From assembly GCF_014640815.1 (NCBI RefSeq), contig NZ_BMHM01000006.1, positions 124,001 through 188,000 on the forward strand: 64,000 nucleotides of DNA, written 5' to 3'. Source of the stretch: Vreelandella lutescens (GTDB lineage Bacteria; Pseudomonadota; Gammaproteobacteria; Pseudomonadales; Halomonadaceae). Under the pieces are notes generated by a model, which worked only from the letters and a program-made list of their open reading frames with translations, made no database searches and was not told the DNA's origin. A program made the translations under genes and the position numbers. Of this stretch, positions 20,936 through 29,204 are shown piece after piece; position 1 is the stretch's first letter, and every line of letters begins with the position of its first letter.

Positions 20936-21556
20936 GTGGATGTATTCCTCTTGAGACACGCAGAAACAGAAACGAACCGCGATGGTGCGTTGGCAACAGG
21001 AAGCGGTGACGCGCTCACACAGCATGGGCACTATCAGGCACAAAGCATTATAGGAAGCCTCTTGGAATTAGAGATCGAGCGCATTTTATGCTCTCCGTAT
21101 CCGAGAGCCCTGCAAACCATTCAACCTTTTGCTGAGGTTGCCAAAATAGAGATTGAGATTCACTCTTGTTTAGCTGAGGGGCAGTTAGTGTTGACTGAGA
21201 CTCCCGCTCGAGAGGAGCCCAATTATTTCCGGCACGTGTCTGGTCATGAGTACCCCCATGAAAATGAGTCACCAGGGGCATTCATGAAGCGTGTGGTACA
21301 GGCAAAAAAGCTAATCGACACCCAGCCTCATTCCAGGTTATTGGTGGTAACACACGGGCACATGCTTCGCGAATTATTAAACAGTATGCTGGCTTTGCCC
21401 CATAAAACACGGTTCCCGCACGATAATTGTGGGCTGAGTCATGTATCGGTAGGTGCCGTAAATATGGTCAGCTATATCAACCGACCAATTTCTTCTAGCC
21501 AACGATTTGACGGCGACCGTCTTTCCGGCGCTGAGCGCCCACAAACTGGTGTGTAA
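20936..21556 (+). CDS. Histidine phosphatase family protein (phosphoglycerate mutase-like)
   Basis: Cytosolic phosphatase of the RHG superfamily. The catalytic histidine is in FLLRHAETETNR at the N-terminus, and the second is in VVTHGHMLRELL near residue 140. A typical SPYPRALQTIQPF segment lies between them. Translation starts at GTG 20936, ten bases after the last attC core. It could be the last cassette, whose own attC is lost, or the first host gene beyond the array. The last ~25 residues (SSSQRFDGDRLSGAERPQTGV) are atypical and may be a fused tail. The substrate cannot be told from sequence. Confidence 0.82.
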   Translation: MDVFLLRHAETETNRDGALATGSGDALTQHGHYQAQSIIGSLLELEIERILCSPYPRALQTIQPFAEVAKIEIEIHSCLAEGQLVLTETPAREEPNYFRHVSGHEYPHENESPGAFMKRVVQAKKLIDTQPHSRLLVVTHGHMLRELLNSMLALPHKTRFPHDNCGLSHVSVGAVNMVSYINRPISSSQRFDGDRLSGAERPQTGV

Positions 21557-21719
21557 GCCAAGCCTGAAGCCAGGTTAAGTGGCTTGTTTATCGTTCGTAG
21601 TGGCGAGTCACGCCGTCGTATCCCTTTTTATCTGGTGCTGAGAGAATTTGTCTGGTTTCGGGTTCAAAGTTCTGATCAATAAAAGCCAGAAAATATCTTT
21701 CAAAGGATGTCAAAAGAAA

Positions 21720-22025
21720 ATGGAAGTCAAAGCGGAAGTTTTTAAAAATCGTATTGTGTTCACTGCAAATGAAAATACGGTTGTAGTCCAGCCAAAACAG
21801 CCTTTCACCACCACAAGGCTGCTGATCGGTACGTTTATGCCAGCCGTCGAGTGTATGAAGGAAGGCTTGGCCAAGGTTGGCGCTAAAGGTATCTTCAAAC
21901 GAAAGCCGAAGCTCCTAATTTATCCGCAGGCTATGACGGAAGGCGGTCTGTCTGAAGTAGAAGAGCGCTGTCTGCTTGAAGTTGGTCATGCTGCCGGAGC
22001 GGGTAAGGTTGAAGTTCATATTTAG
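21720..22025 (+). CDS. YjaA-like stress-associated small protein
   Basis: 101 residues resembling E. coli YjaA. The pattern is a short beta-rich start (VKAEVFKNRIVFTA), then PFTTTRLLIGTFMPAVECMKEGL, then the conserved MTEGGLSEVEERCLLEVGHAAGA. YjaA is linked to stress responses but has no known biochemical role. ATG 21720 is chosen because the similarity starts there; an upstream TTG at 21648 would add 24 unrelated residues. It stands alone between the phosphatase gene and a 309-base non-coding gap. Confidence 0.65.
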   Translation: MEVKAEVFKNRIVFTANENTVVVQPKQPFTTTRLLIGTFMPAVECMKEGLAKVGAKGIFKRKPKLLIYPQAMTEGGLSEVEERCLLEVGHAAGAGKVEVHI

Positions 22026-22334
22026 CCATTCGGGCGACAAAGTGCATCAAATTCGTATCTCGGAGAATTGCTCATCAATATCAGGGGCGAATTCACGGAG
22101 CGCAGCCTGTAGGCAAAGGTGAATTTGTAGCATGTGAAAATGAATCGCACGATACTGCGCAGGTGATCAAGCGAACGGCGTTGCAGGGTAAGCGAGGGTA
22201 TTCACATGTGCGCTGTTTCGTGTGTGAAGATGGTGAAAATAAGCCCGAGTCGAGCTATCCCAACTGCTTTATGAGGGCCCAGAAAGCTAAGTACCGAACC
22301 CCACAAAACAGCCAACCACCCACAAAGGAAACGC
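22026..22334. other. Intergenic stretch, possible gene remnant
   Basis: One frame stays open across most of this stretch and through to 22354, with words such as YQGRIHGAQPVGKGEFVA and CFVCEDGENKPESSY. No good start codon or ribosome-binding site precedes it. It may be the decayed 3' part of an unknown gene; no function is proposed. Confidence 0.3.
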
Positions 22335-23300
22335 ATGCCCTACGAACTCGATAATCGCCTAGTGATTGGCGTTGCCTCCAGTGCAGTCTTTGATCTGAAC
22401 GAATCCGATGCCGTCTTTCGCAGCGAGGGAGAGGAGCAGTACCGTAAATATCAGGAAAAGAATCTTGATGTTCCGCTTCCGAAGGGCATCGCGTTTCCGT
22501 TTATCAAGCGGCTGCTGGCGTTGAACGACTTAAGCCCCAGCCCGGAAGACCCGTTAGTGGAAGTGGTGCTGCTGTCACGCAACGACCCGGATACCGGCTT
22601 GCGCGTCATGAAAACCATCGAGCACTATGGGCTAGGCATTACGCGTGCAATATTTATGCAGGGGCGTTCGCCGTATGAGTACATTCCCGCGTTAAACATT
22701 GCGTTGTTCCTATCTGGTCACAAGCCAGACGTTGAAGCCGCCATTGGCTGTGGGCACCCGGCGGGTCAGGTGCTGGATTCCATGTTTGACGATGATGAAG
22801 AAGACAAGACGCTGCGTACCGCTTTTGACTTTGATGGCGTGCTAGCTGGCGACGAATCCGAGTCGGTAATGCAAGCATCAGGGCTTACGGCCTTCCATGA
22901 TCATGAAGTCAAGAATGTAATGCAGCCGCACCACCCCGGGCCGCTGAAAGAGCTGTTGGTGCGTATTTCAAGAATCCAGTCGGCGGAAGAAGCTCACAAG
23001 CAGCAGCATCCCGAGTACGAAAACCGCATACGCGTGTCGATTGTCACGGCCCGCAATGCGCCTTCCCACGAACGCGCTTTAAAAACTCTGAAAAGCTGGG
23101 GCGTCATGGCCAACGATGCGTTCTTCCTCGGTGGCATTGAGAAGGGCAGGGTACTGGGCGTGTTGAAGCCGCACATCTTCTTCGATGATCAATCCGGCCA
23201 TTTACAGTCCGCCAGTGCAGTTGTGCCCTCTGTCCATATTCCGTTTGGTGTCAGCAACCAGCCCACGGCGCAAGCAGATGAGCCTGCTGCCGAGCATTGA
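22335..23300 (+). CDS. 5'-nucleotidase, cN-I type (PF06189-like)
   Basis: Cytosolic nucleotidase that dephosphorylates nucleoside monophosphates. The N-terminal part (RLVIGVASSAVFDLNESD…) and VEVVLLSRNDPDTGLRVM are typical of the cN-I family, and a later TAFDFDGVLAGDESE supplies HAD-like acidic catalytic residues. NIALFLS and DAFFLGG…KPHIFFDDQ complete the pattern. The length of 321 residues is normal. The start follows CACAAAGGAAACGC. Base composition is closer to the core genes than to the cassettes. Confidence 0.88.
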   Translation: MPYELDNRLVIGVASSAVFDLNESDAVFRSEGEEQYRKYQEKNLDVPLPKGIAFPFIKRLLALNDLSPSPEDPLVEVVLLSRNDPDTGLRVMKTIEHYGLGITRAIFMQGRSPYEYIPALNIALFLSGHKPDVEAAIGCGHPAGQVLDSMFDDDEEDKTLRTAFDFDGVLAGDESESVMQASGLTAFHDHEVKNVMQPHHPGPLKELLVRISRIQSAEEAHKQQHPEYENRIRVSIVTARNAPSHERALKTLKSWGVMANDAFFLGGIEKGRVLGVLKPHIFFDDQSGHLQSASAVVPSVHIPFGVSNQPTAQADEPAAEH

Positions 23301-23330
23301 CCCTATTTACTTACTAAGGTGGGAACCGGC

Positions 23331-23848
23331 ATGACCTTGATGACGCTCCTGTTATTTATACCCGCATGCTTTGCCCTGAACATGACCCCCGGCCCCAACA
23401 ATCTGCTTTCCATGGCGAATGCCAAGCGATACGGCATACGGGTGGCCTGCTATGCCGGTATTGGGCGGTTGGTGGCCTTTGTGTGCATGATCACATTAGC
23501 CGCTACCGGATTGGCCGCCGTGCTGCATGCTTCCGAAAAGGTGTTTTTTGCCGTCAAAATAGCCGGTGGGCTGTATCTCTTCTGGCTGGCGTATCAGCTC
23601 TGGATCGCAGACCCAGCAGAAGGCGGTAGTGAGGCGCTGGGCGGCAAGAACTTGTTTCAACTGGCGAGGCAGGAGTTCTTACTGGCAGTTGGCAACCCCA
23701 AAGCCATCCTGATCTTTACCGCGTTCCTGCCTCAGTTTGTCGACCCTGCTGGTTCTCGCGTCCGACCATGCGACGCCTTTTCAATAGAGTGTGTGCAGGG
23801 TTATTGGGTAGCGCGGGAGTAGGTCTGCTGTTGGCTCGCCGTGAGTGA
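23331..23848 (+). pseudogene. LysE-family amino-acid exporter, broken by an internal deletion
   Basis: The first ~145 codons are a good LysE/RhtB exporter (MTLMTLLLFIPACFALNMTP, GPNNLLSMANAKRYG, and LLAVGNPKAILIFTAFLPQF). After FVDPAGS the frame changes and ends with an unrelated tail at 23822. The expected last helix, reading RRLFNRVCAGLLGSAGVGLL then LARRE, is found in another frame at 23768-23845 and stops at 23848. The middle of the C-terminal half, about 35-40 codons, is missing. This is a deletion scar, so the exporter is unlikely to work. Confidence 0.8.
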
Positions 23849-23966
23849 AAGTGTGGAAACGGCTGTTCCGCTGGCAGTGAATAGAGGTTAGGTATAGCGT
23901 GGGAGGTGGTTTCCGCCCGAGACGATTAAGCCACCAAGCTATGAGTCACACTCTTAGCGCGGAGCT

Positions 23967-24293
23967 ATGGAGGTTGGTTACGTCATGGAATGCTATGAGT
24001 TTACAATATTGGAGATAGCGAGGGATACGTCTCCTTTAATGGGTCAGAATGCTTATTTAAAAGTGCGGGACTCCAGCGGTGCATTCATAGCGTTTTGGGG
24101 TCGTCCAAATGATTTTTTTGGTATTCCTGAAGATATGGTTAATATTGAGAAAATAAAGTCAGCTTCACTGCCAGTTAAAGTGAAAGTTTTATGTGACTAT
24201 TGCTTAGAAGCGGACGCATATCTGTCTAAAGGCCTAGGGGTAAGGTTCAGTGTTTCGGAAAGCATTCCTATCCTGATAATTGATGAGCCGTAG
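23967..24293 (+). CDS. Hypothetical protein (108 aa)
   Basis: Not recognised. A mixed alpha/beta, soluble-looking protein: FTILEIARDTSPLMGQNAYL, then a beta-like FIAFWGRP, a KVKVLCDYC segment, and a hydrophobic end (SIPILIIDEP). ATG 23967 has GGAG just upstream; ATG 23985 is an alternative. It has AT-rich, atypical codon use and lies in a group of three small orphan genes. Confidence 0.5.
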   Translation: MEVGYVMECYEFTILEIARDTSPLMGQNAYLKVRDSSGAFIAFWGRPNDFFGIPEDMVNIEKIKSASLPVKVKVLCDYCLEADAYLSKGLGVRFSVSESIPILIIDEP

Positions 24294-24335
24294 GTGCGGT
24301 ATTAAATATTTTTAGTGAATAGCTAGGGCTTCGGA

Positions 24336-24602
24336 GTGTCAATCAATCCAATAGATGAGACAAGCTGGCTAGGTATCATGGAGGTGCGAAATAAAGCATA
24401 CTTTAAATTTGAGCCTGAAAGTGTGGATGTCTTGAGAAGCAAATGGTTAATACCCCCAGCAAGTTGCTTCGTATACAAAAATACTGATGAGTGCGTTACT
24501 AGCAGATATCTAACGCTGATTTATGGGGGTAGCGTGAGTGTATGGAAAGCGTCAAAAGAAGATCTCAGAGGAAACGTATGGATAATCTATTTGAAGAAAT
24601 AG
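24336..24602 (+). CDS. Hypothetical protein (88 aa)
   Basis: Not recognised. The likely GTG start at 24336 has CGGA nearby but no strong ribosome-binding site. It contains several aromatic residues (WLGIMEVRNKAYFKFEPES; SVSVWKASKEDLRGNVWIIY). Its 3' end overlaps the next gene's start by 25 bases, suggesting translational coupling. Whether it is expressed is uncertain. Confidence 0.4.
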   Translation: MSINPIDETSWLGIMEVRNKAYFKFEPESVDVLRSKWLIPPASCFVYKNTDECVTSRYLTLIYGGSVSVWKASKEDLRGNVWIIYLKK

Positions 24603-24820
24603 GGAAAGGATTTCTCCGAGGTATTGGATATATTCTCGCAGAGATCTTCTTCGGAACCATTTGTTACTGGGTTGGCTGGCCGATCTGTAAGATTTTTACC
24701 TTGGGGATGTATCCATCTTCTTCGCAAGTAGTATATTTCGAAGATTACAAGGCGCGGAATACAGGTTTCTGGTGTAGCGTAGTCGGGTTATTGACTCTAT
24801 TACTTTTGCGCTCTGGATAA
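24578..24820 (+). CDS. Small hypothetical membrane protein
   Basis: 80 residues with two hydrophobic segments (about residues 12-37, IGYILAEIFFGTICYWVGW, and 65-78, FWCSVVGLLTLLLL). ATG 24578 follows CAGAGGAAACGT, a good ribosome-binding site, and is preferred to an ATG at 24542 inside the previous gene. It resembles short membrane proteins annotated only as hypothetical elsewhere. Confidence 0.55.
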   Translation: MDNLFEEIGKGFLRGIGYILAEIFFGTICYWVGWPICKIFTLGMYPSSSQVVYFEDYKARNTGFWCSVVGLLTLLLLRSG

Positions 24821-25008
24821 TGAGCAGGCTTTCGTAATTTTTCAGCCACATAACCAAGCGCAGTACCACGCAGTATTTGCTTGCTGATTGTTTAAAGCCT
24901 AGCTGCCAGCAGATTTTTTCCTGCGAAATTATCACCATGAACTCAATGAAATTTTCCAGTTAATTGTAAGCTTCGTTTCCAACCGAATAAGAGCGTTTTG
25001 TTACCCTC

Positions 25009-25422
25009 ATGCAACCCGTCATCCAAGAAGAAATCAGCGGCTGTGGTATTGCCGCGTGTGCCGCTCTCGCCGGTATCAGCTATGCGCAGGCGAAACGTGA
25101 GGCCAATGCCATAGGCATAGAGGCCGCAGATACCTCGCTATGGTCTGAGACTGCCCACGTTCGCAGGCTGTTAAAAGAGTTTGATATTTCCGTATCGTCA
25201 AAGGAAGCACCATTCAAATCCTGGGAGGAGCTGCCCGACAAGGCGCTGATGGCGATTAAGTGGCGGCTAGAGCAGGGTAGGCCTTTCTGGCATTGGGTTG
25301 TTTTTGTGCGTGGAAGCGGCGTGGCAACGGTTCTGGATTCTAAAAAAGCGTTGAAAACCAACATTCGTCGCGACTTTGGGCGTATCAAACCTAAGTGGTA
25401 CATCACTGTGTATGATGCGTAA
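25009..25422 (+). CDS. Stand-alone C39-like (papain-fold) domain protein
   Basis: 137 residues with the layout of a minimal C39 peptidase domain: Gln6 and Cys12 in QEEISGCGIAA, then His95 in FWHWVVFVRG and Asp110 in TVLDSKKA. Such domains normally cut double-glycine leaders or cross-link peptides as parts of larger proteins. Here the domain stands alone and has no signal peptide or membrane segment. The target is unknown. The stop lies 15 bases before the first DCC gene, so the two may be cotranscribed. Confidence 0.65.
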   Translation: MQPVIQEEISGCGIAACAALAGISYAQAKREANAIGIEAADTSLWSETAHVRRLLKEFDISVSSKEAPFKSWEELPDKALMAIKWRLEQGRPFWHWVVFVRGSGVATVLDSKKALKTNIRRDFGRIKPKWYITVYDA

Positions 25423-25437
25423 AAAATGAGGGAGCCT

Positions 25438-25848
25438 ATGAACAACCCCCATATCGTCATATTCGATGGTGTTTGCAACTTCTGCAACGGCGCAGTGAAT
25501 TTCATCATAAAGCGAGGCCCAGAGGGAACCTTTGCATTCACCCCGATGCAGAGCGAGTTGGCGCAGGAGCTAACGCAGCGCTTTAACGCGCCCGATGTGG
25601 GAATGGACACCTTAGTGCTTATCAAACACGGTGAGTGTTACGTCCTTTCAGATGCGGCCCTTGAGATAGCCAAAGACCTGAAAGGACCGTGGCGGTTCTG
25701 TTATGCATTCAAGGTTGTGCCAAGGCCGATTAGAGACGCGGTTTACAAGTTATTCGCTCGGAATCGCTATAAGCTCTTTGGTCAGAAAGATGTTTGCATG
25801 GTGCCGTTAGCAGAGGTGAAGTCGCGGTTTGTAGGTATCGACACTTAG
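25438..25848 (+). CDS. DCC-family thiol-disulfide oxidoreductase (DUF393), copy 1
   Basis: 136-residue thioredoxin-like DCC protein. The signature is near the start: VIFDGVCNFCNGAVNFI, with a CxxC pair, followed by TFAFTPMQSE and the C-terminal LFGQKDVCMVP. Its function in bacteria is unsettled, probably thiol redox. ATG 25438 follows GAGGGAGCCT; an ATG at 25426 adds only four residues. A near-identical copy lies at 28718-29128 with matching sequence upstream (GGAGCCTATG) and matching sequence further downstream, showing a local duplication. Confidence 0.88.
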   Translation: MNNPHIVIFDGVCNFCNGAVNFIIKRGPEGTFAFTPMQSELAQELTQRFNAPDVGMDTLVLIKHGECYVLSDAALEIAKDLKGPWRFCYAFKVVPRPIRDAVYKLFARNRYKLFGQKDVCMVPLAEVKSRFVGIDT

Positions 25849-25875
25849 CCTGTACGCGGGTGTTTGTTTCAACAA

Positions 25876-25895
25876 GGCGTTGGTGGGGGTGGTAA
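25876..25895 (+). pseudogene. 3' tail of a deleted copy of the small membrane-protein gene
   Basis: These bases encode R-W-W-G-W-stop and match the very end of the gene at 29205-29477. The match continues without gaps through the REP-like repeat: 25876-25968 against 29458-29550, 93 bases with about eight differences. So the duplicated unit here once had the same second gene, of which only the tail remains. Confidence 0.75.
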
Positions 25896-25917
25896 GCGTT
25901 TGCATGCTATCTATTAA

Positions 25918-25968
25918 GGTGGCACGGCCTCGCGGGTGCCTCGCTGACCGCTCGTTACCACGCGCTAC
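25918..25968 (+). repeat. REP-like repeat, copy 1
   Basis: 51 bases running from GGTGGCACGGCCTCGCGG through GTGCCTCGCTGACCGCTCG to GTTACCACGCGCTAC. It is an imperfect palindrome with CGCG near both ends. Other copies are at 26446, 29500 and 30317 and, reversed, at 16815. Confidence 0.85.
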
Positions 25969-25996
25969 ATGATGATTCGAGTTAGGGAGGCGAAAA

Positions 25997-26380
25997 ATGG
26001 CTAAATATGGCGATGTTGCCTTACAGGCTGTTCGTTTAGCAGGGAAAGGTATCTCTCCTGTAGAAGCTTGGAACTTGGCCGCAGCCGCTATGTTTCCTGA
26101 TCAGTGTGCTGCTCGTGTTAAAGGCTGCCCGCGTTCTGCATTTTTGGGGTTGTGTGAAGAAGGTTATGTCGAGGGAATCGAAGCTGGTAAATACACGACC
26201 TCCGTTTCCAACAAAAAGTACGCGATTGACTTGCTTAAGATTCTTCACGAAAAACCGCAATTGGCCGATTTGCCAAGAAAACAACTTTGGGGAATTGTCG
26301 TTCAAGGGGCACCGAAACAGCATAACCAGCAAGTCGAAGTGGTACTTACGTTGTGGCGTGCTGGGTTGCTAAGCACTTGA
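25997..26380 (+). CDS. DUF6979-like hypothetical protein
   Basis: 127 residues, soluble. The pattern is MAKYGDVALQAVRLA, then EAWNLAAAAMFP, then GCPRSAFLGLCEEGYVEGI, with LHEKP and VEVVLTLWRAGLL at the end. This fits the small conserved family now called DUF6979, of unknown function. The start follows TTAGGGAGGCGAAAA, a strong ribosome-binding site. It is flanked on both sides by REP-like repeats (25918 and 26446). Confidence 0.7.
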   Translation: MAKYGDVALQAVRLAGKGISPVEAWNLAAAAMFPDQCAARVKGCPRSAFLGLCEEGYVEGIEAGKYTTSVSNKKYAIDLLKILHEKPQLADLPRKQLWGIVVQGAPKQHNQQVEVVLTLWRAGLLST

Positions 26381-26445
26381 ACCGAGCTGGTGATAGTGTG
26401 TTTGATCGCACCGCACATCACAGTTTTTAGCATGTAGAGCTGCTC

Positions 26446-26496
26446 GGTGGCGCGGCCTCGCGGGTGCCTCGCTAATCGCTCGTTACCACGCGCTAC
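26446..26496 (+). repeat. REP-like repeat, copy 2
   Basis: 51 bases beginning GGTGGCGCGGCCTCGCGG and ending CGTTACCACGCGCTAC. Same orientation as copies 1, 3 and 4. It lies between the DUF6979-like gene and the end of a converging LysR gene. Confidence 0.85.
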
Positions 26497-26549
26497 AAGG
26501 GTATTGACCTGGGTGGTGCGTATCACCGTCGCGAGCTGATGCCCCCAAA

Positions 26550-27461
26550 TCACGCGCTGTCTCGCAGCATCTCAACAACCGTTTCCCTCAGCCAGTTGTG
26601 CCCGGCATCGCTCTCCCGCCGTGAGTGCCAGACCATCTCGTAGGCAAACGGGTCAATGGCAAAGGGAGGGGCGAAAAGCTGCAGCGGTGAGTCCTCCAGA
26701 AATAGATCGAAGCTGCGCCGTGCAGCGGTCAATATCAAGTCCGTGTTGGTCACTAAACTGCTAGCGATGCCCCAGTGGGGCAGGGTCATCGCTATCCTGC
26801 GGGTGACGCCTTCTCGCTGCAGGGCGTGTTCTATCTCACCGGCTTCGTTGCTTTGCAGAGCGACCAGTACATGTGGCCGCGAGAGCCACGCATCTTTATC
26901 CAGGCTGCCAGTATTGGGCAGGGTGTGTTTATCCGCCGCACTTACGAAGTGCTCGATGAAGAGCGTTTGGGTGCGTAATTCATCGGCAAGCTGTGATGGG
27001 AATACTCCAAACGCCAAGTCGATCTCCCCATCATGCACACCTGCCATCATCGAGGTGCGGCTGCCTTGCGTGACTTGAAGATCGATCCCCGGGGCGTCGG
27101 AACGCAAGCGCTTTACCAGCCCCGGCAGTATGACCCGAGAGCCATAGTCCGACATGGCGAGCCTAAATAGCCGCTTCGTCCGAGCAGGGTCGAAGGCAGG
27201 CTGATCAAGCAGCGCGCCCACTTGATGCAGTGCTCCCGTCAATGCCGGTAGCAGCTCGCTGGCGCGGGAAGTGAGTTCCAGTTTGCCTGCTCGTCGTACC
27301 AGCAGCGGGTCGTCAAAAATGGTACGCAGGTGGGCGAGTGCATGGCTGACGGCGGGCTGGCTTTTATGTAATCGCAGTGCCGCTCGCGAGACGTGCTTTT
27401 CGGTCAGTAGCGCTTGTAGCGTAACTAACAGATTGAGATCGATGCGTCTTAAATTATTCAT
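26550..27461 (-). CDS. LysR-family transcriptional regulator
   Basis: DNA-binding helix-turn-helix at the N-terminus (LNLLVTLQALLTEKHVSRAA, then LHKSQPAVSHALAHLR) followed by a periplasmic-binding-like effector domain (about residues 90-300). ATG 27461 is chosen because the protein then starts MNNLRRIDLNLL, the usual LysR start; an upstream ATG at 27497 adds twelve unlikely residues. It is divergent from a DMT-type exporter gene across a 94-base gap containing an inverted repeat, so it probably regulates that exporter and itself. Confidence 0.9.
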   Translation of the reverse strand: MNNLRRIDLNLLVTLQALLTEKHVSRAALRLHKSQPAVSHALAHLRTIFDDPLLVRRAGKLELTSRASELLPALTGALHQVGALLDQPAFDPARTKRLFRLAMSDYGSRVILPGLVKRLRSDAPGIDLQVTQGSRTSMMAGVHDGEIDLAFGVFPSQLADELRTQTLFIEHFVSAADKHTLPNTGSLDKDAWLSRPHVLVALQSNEAGEIEHALQREGVTRRIAMTLPHWGIASSLVTNTDLILTAARRSFDLFLEDSPLQLFAPPFAIDPFAYEMVWHSRRESDAGHNWLRETVVEMLRDSA

Positions 27462-27492
27462 AGTTCGAATAGTGAAAAATAAAAAATGGAAT

Positions 27493-27510
27493 TTCAATTA
27501 ATAAAATGAA
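27493..27510. promoter_or_regulatory. Candidate LysR-type operator
   Basis: TTCA and TGAA separated by ten AT-rich bases form an inverted repeat of T-N11-A type. It sits in the divergent gap between the LysR gene and the exporter gene it probably controls. Confidence 0.4.
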
Positions 27511-27555
27511 TTATACAAGATAAAAGACCCTTTCAGACGCATTAGGAGTCTTGTC

Positions 27556-28077
27556 ATGAATTCATCTCTCACCGTGGTAGCGTTGGCAGCAGTCGCGCTC
27601 GTCGCAGGCGCCTTGGTGCCATTTCAAGCCGGTAGTAACGCGGAATTGGGCCGAGCGCTAGGCCACCCTCTTTGGGCGACGCTGGTCTCTTTGGTCGTTA
27701 GCATTGCCGTTGTGACACCCATCGTTTTGTTTATGCAGGCACCGGCGCCTGATCTGGGGCGTATCTGGCACCTTCCCGTTTGGGCATGGCTGGGCGGCGT
27801 ATCAGGCGCTATCTACGTGTCGTCGGCGCTGATACTGGTGCCGCGGGTGGGGGCCACCAGCTTTATGGTGTGTGTAATTGCAGGGCAATTGATCGTATCG
27901 CTACTGCTGGACTACTTCGGTTGGATGAACTTGCCTGTCAGAGAGGTCAGCCTTGGGCGTGTGTCGGGCGTGGTACTGGTAATGGTGGGCATGATGACGG
28001 TGCTGTGGTTCTCACCGACCGCTACGCCAGCTCAACAAAGTACTGGCCAGATCGTTACGGGCAAAGTTTCCTCATGA
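27556..28077 (+). CDS. DMT-superfamily transporter, YdcZ/DUF606 type
   Basis: 173 residues with five hydrophobic helices, the half-size DUF606 (YdcZ) layout: VALAAVALVAGALVPFQAGS, then LWATLVSLVVSIAVVTPIVL, then WAWLGGVSGAIYVSSALIL, then SFMVCVIAGQLIVSLLLDYF, then VSGVVLVMVGMMTVLWF. The substrate is unknown. The start follows TTAGGAGTCTTGTC. The gene is divergent from the LysR gene at 26550-27461. Confidence 0.87.
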   Translation: MNSSLTVVALAAVALVAGALVPFQAGSNAELGRALGHPLWATLVSLVVSIAVVTPIVLFMQAPAPDLGRIWHLPVWAWLGGVSGAIYVSSALILVPRVGATSFMVCVIAGQLIVSLLLDYFGWMNLPVREVSLGRVSGVVLVMVGMMTVLWFSPTATPAQQSTGQIVTGKVSS

Positions 28078-28143
28078 AACGACTAGGCATTTTAGCTAAC
28101 CTTTCTCATTCAATAGGAGCTGGAATCGTCAAGGAGCGCCAAC

Positions 28144-28665
28144 ATGAACGGAGTAACACTGCGAACAGCTCACGATAATGAGCTGGAGGCGCTGGTAGCC
28201 ATCGACGATGATGCGAGCCAGCTGTTCGTTCGTGCTGGACTCGACATCGATATCGAGCAGGGACACCCTTTCGTTGTATCCGAAAAGCAACGGTGGGCTC
28301 TAGCCATTCAACGGGGACTCGCCTTAGTGGCCGTTGATAGATGTGATACGCCAATTGGATTTATGGTACTTGGCTACGTGGATGGATCGCCTTATTTGGA
28401 TCAGCTTGCCGTACTCACAGGCTGCATGCAGCAAGGAATAGGTAGCATGCTGATTCATTATGCTATTGCATGGAGTGATCACAGCCCCCTCTGGCTTACC
28501 ACCTATGCGCATTTGCCATGGAACAAGGCCTTTTACGAAAAGCATGGTTTTGTGAGGCTCCGGGAAGAAGAGTGCGGCGCGCAGCTTCGCGCTATCTTGC
28601 AAGAACAGCAGGCAACGCTGCCCGACCCGGCACAGCGGATTGCGATGGTGCGTCATGGAACATAG
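28144..28665 (+). CDS. GNAT-family N-acetyltransferase
   Basis: 173 residues. The acetyl-CoA loop region is recognisable as LAVLTGCMQQGIGSMLIHYA, with the preceding beta strand PIGFMVLGYVDG and the following YEKHGFVRL. The substrate is not predictable. The start ATG follows CAAGGAGCGCCAAC. It lies 66 bases after the DMT exporter and on the same strand, so they may be cotranscribed. Confidence 0.88.
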   Translation: MNGVTLRTAHDNELEALVAIDDDASQLFVRAGLDIDIEQGHPFVVSEKQRWALAIQRGLALVAVDRCDTPIGFMVLGYVDGSPYLDQLAVLTGCMQQGIGSMLIHYAIAWSDHSPLWLTTYAHLPWNKAFYEKHGFVRLREEECGAQLRAILQEQQATLPDPAQRIAMVRHGT

Positions 28666-28717
28666 CGTAAGGTTGGCGACGCACCTCAAGCGAACCATTA
28701 TCTTCCTCTAGGAGCCT

Positions 28718-29128
28718 ATGGATAATCGATATATCGTCATATTCGATGGTGTTTGCAACTTCTGCAACGGCGCAGTGAATTTCATCATCCAGCGAGACCC
28801 AGAGGGAACCTTTGCATTCACCCCGATGCAGAGCGAGCTGGCGCAGGAGCTAACGGAGCGTTTCAACGTGCCCGATGTGGGAATGGATACCTTAGTGCTT
28901 ATCAAAGATGGTGAGTGTTTCGTTCTTTCCGATGCCGCCCTTGAGATAGCCAAAGACCTGAAAGGGCCGTGGCGGCTCTGTTATGCATTTAAGGTTGTGC
29001 CCAGGCCGATCAGAGACGCGGCTTATAAGTTATTTGCTCGGAATCGTTATACGCTTTTTGGTAAGAAAGATGTTTGCATGGTGCCGTCAGCAGAGGTGAA
29101 GTTGCGGTTCTTGGGTACCAACACATAA
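28718..29128 (+). CDS. DCC-family thiol-disulfide oxidoreductase (DUF393), copy 2
   Basis: 136 residues, near-identical to the product of 25438-25848 (about 15 amino-acid differences). It keeps the same CxxC signature VIFDGVCNFCNGAVNFI and LFGKKDVCMVP. The ribosome-binding site CTAGGAGCCT precedes it. Here the downstream small membrane-protein gene and REP-like repeat are intact, so this appears to be the complete form of the duplicated unit. Confidence 0.88.
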   Translation: MDNRYIVIFDGVCNFCNGAVNFIIQRDPEGTFAFTPMQSELAQELTERFNVPDVGMDTLVLIKDGECFVLSDAALEIAKDLKGPWRLCYAFKVVPRPIRDAAYKLFARNRYTLFGKKDVCMVPSAEVKLRFLGTNT

Positions 29129-29204
29129 TCCAACGCGTCACGCGGATACATTTTCCGGCACGCCATCATGAAAGCCCTGTGATGTGCATGATGGTGGGCG
29201 ATCA

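Noticed and set aside
22163..22354. 63-codon open frame before the 5'-nucleotidase gene
   Set aside because: No convincing start or ribosome-binding site and it runs into the nucleotidase start; recorded only as a possible gene remnant.
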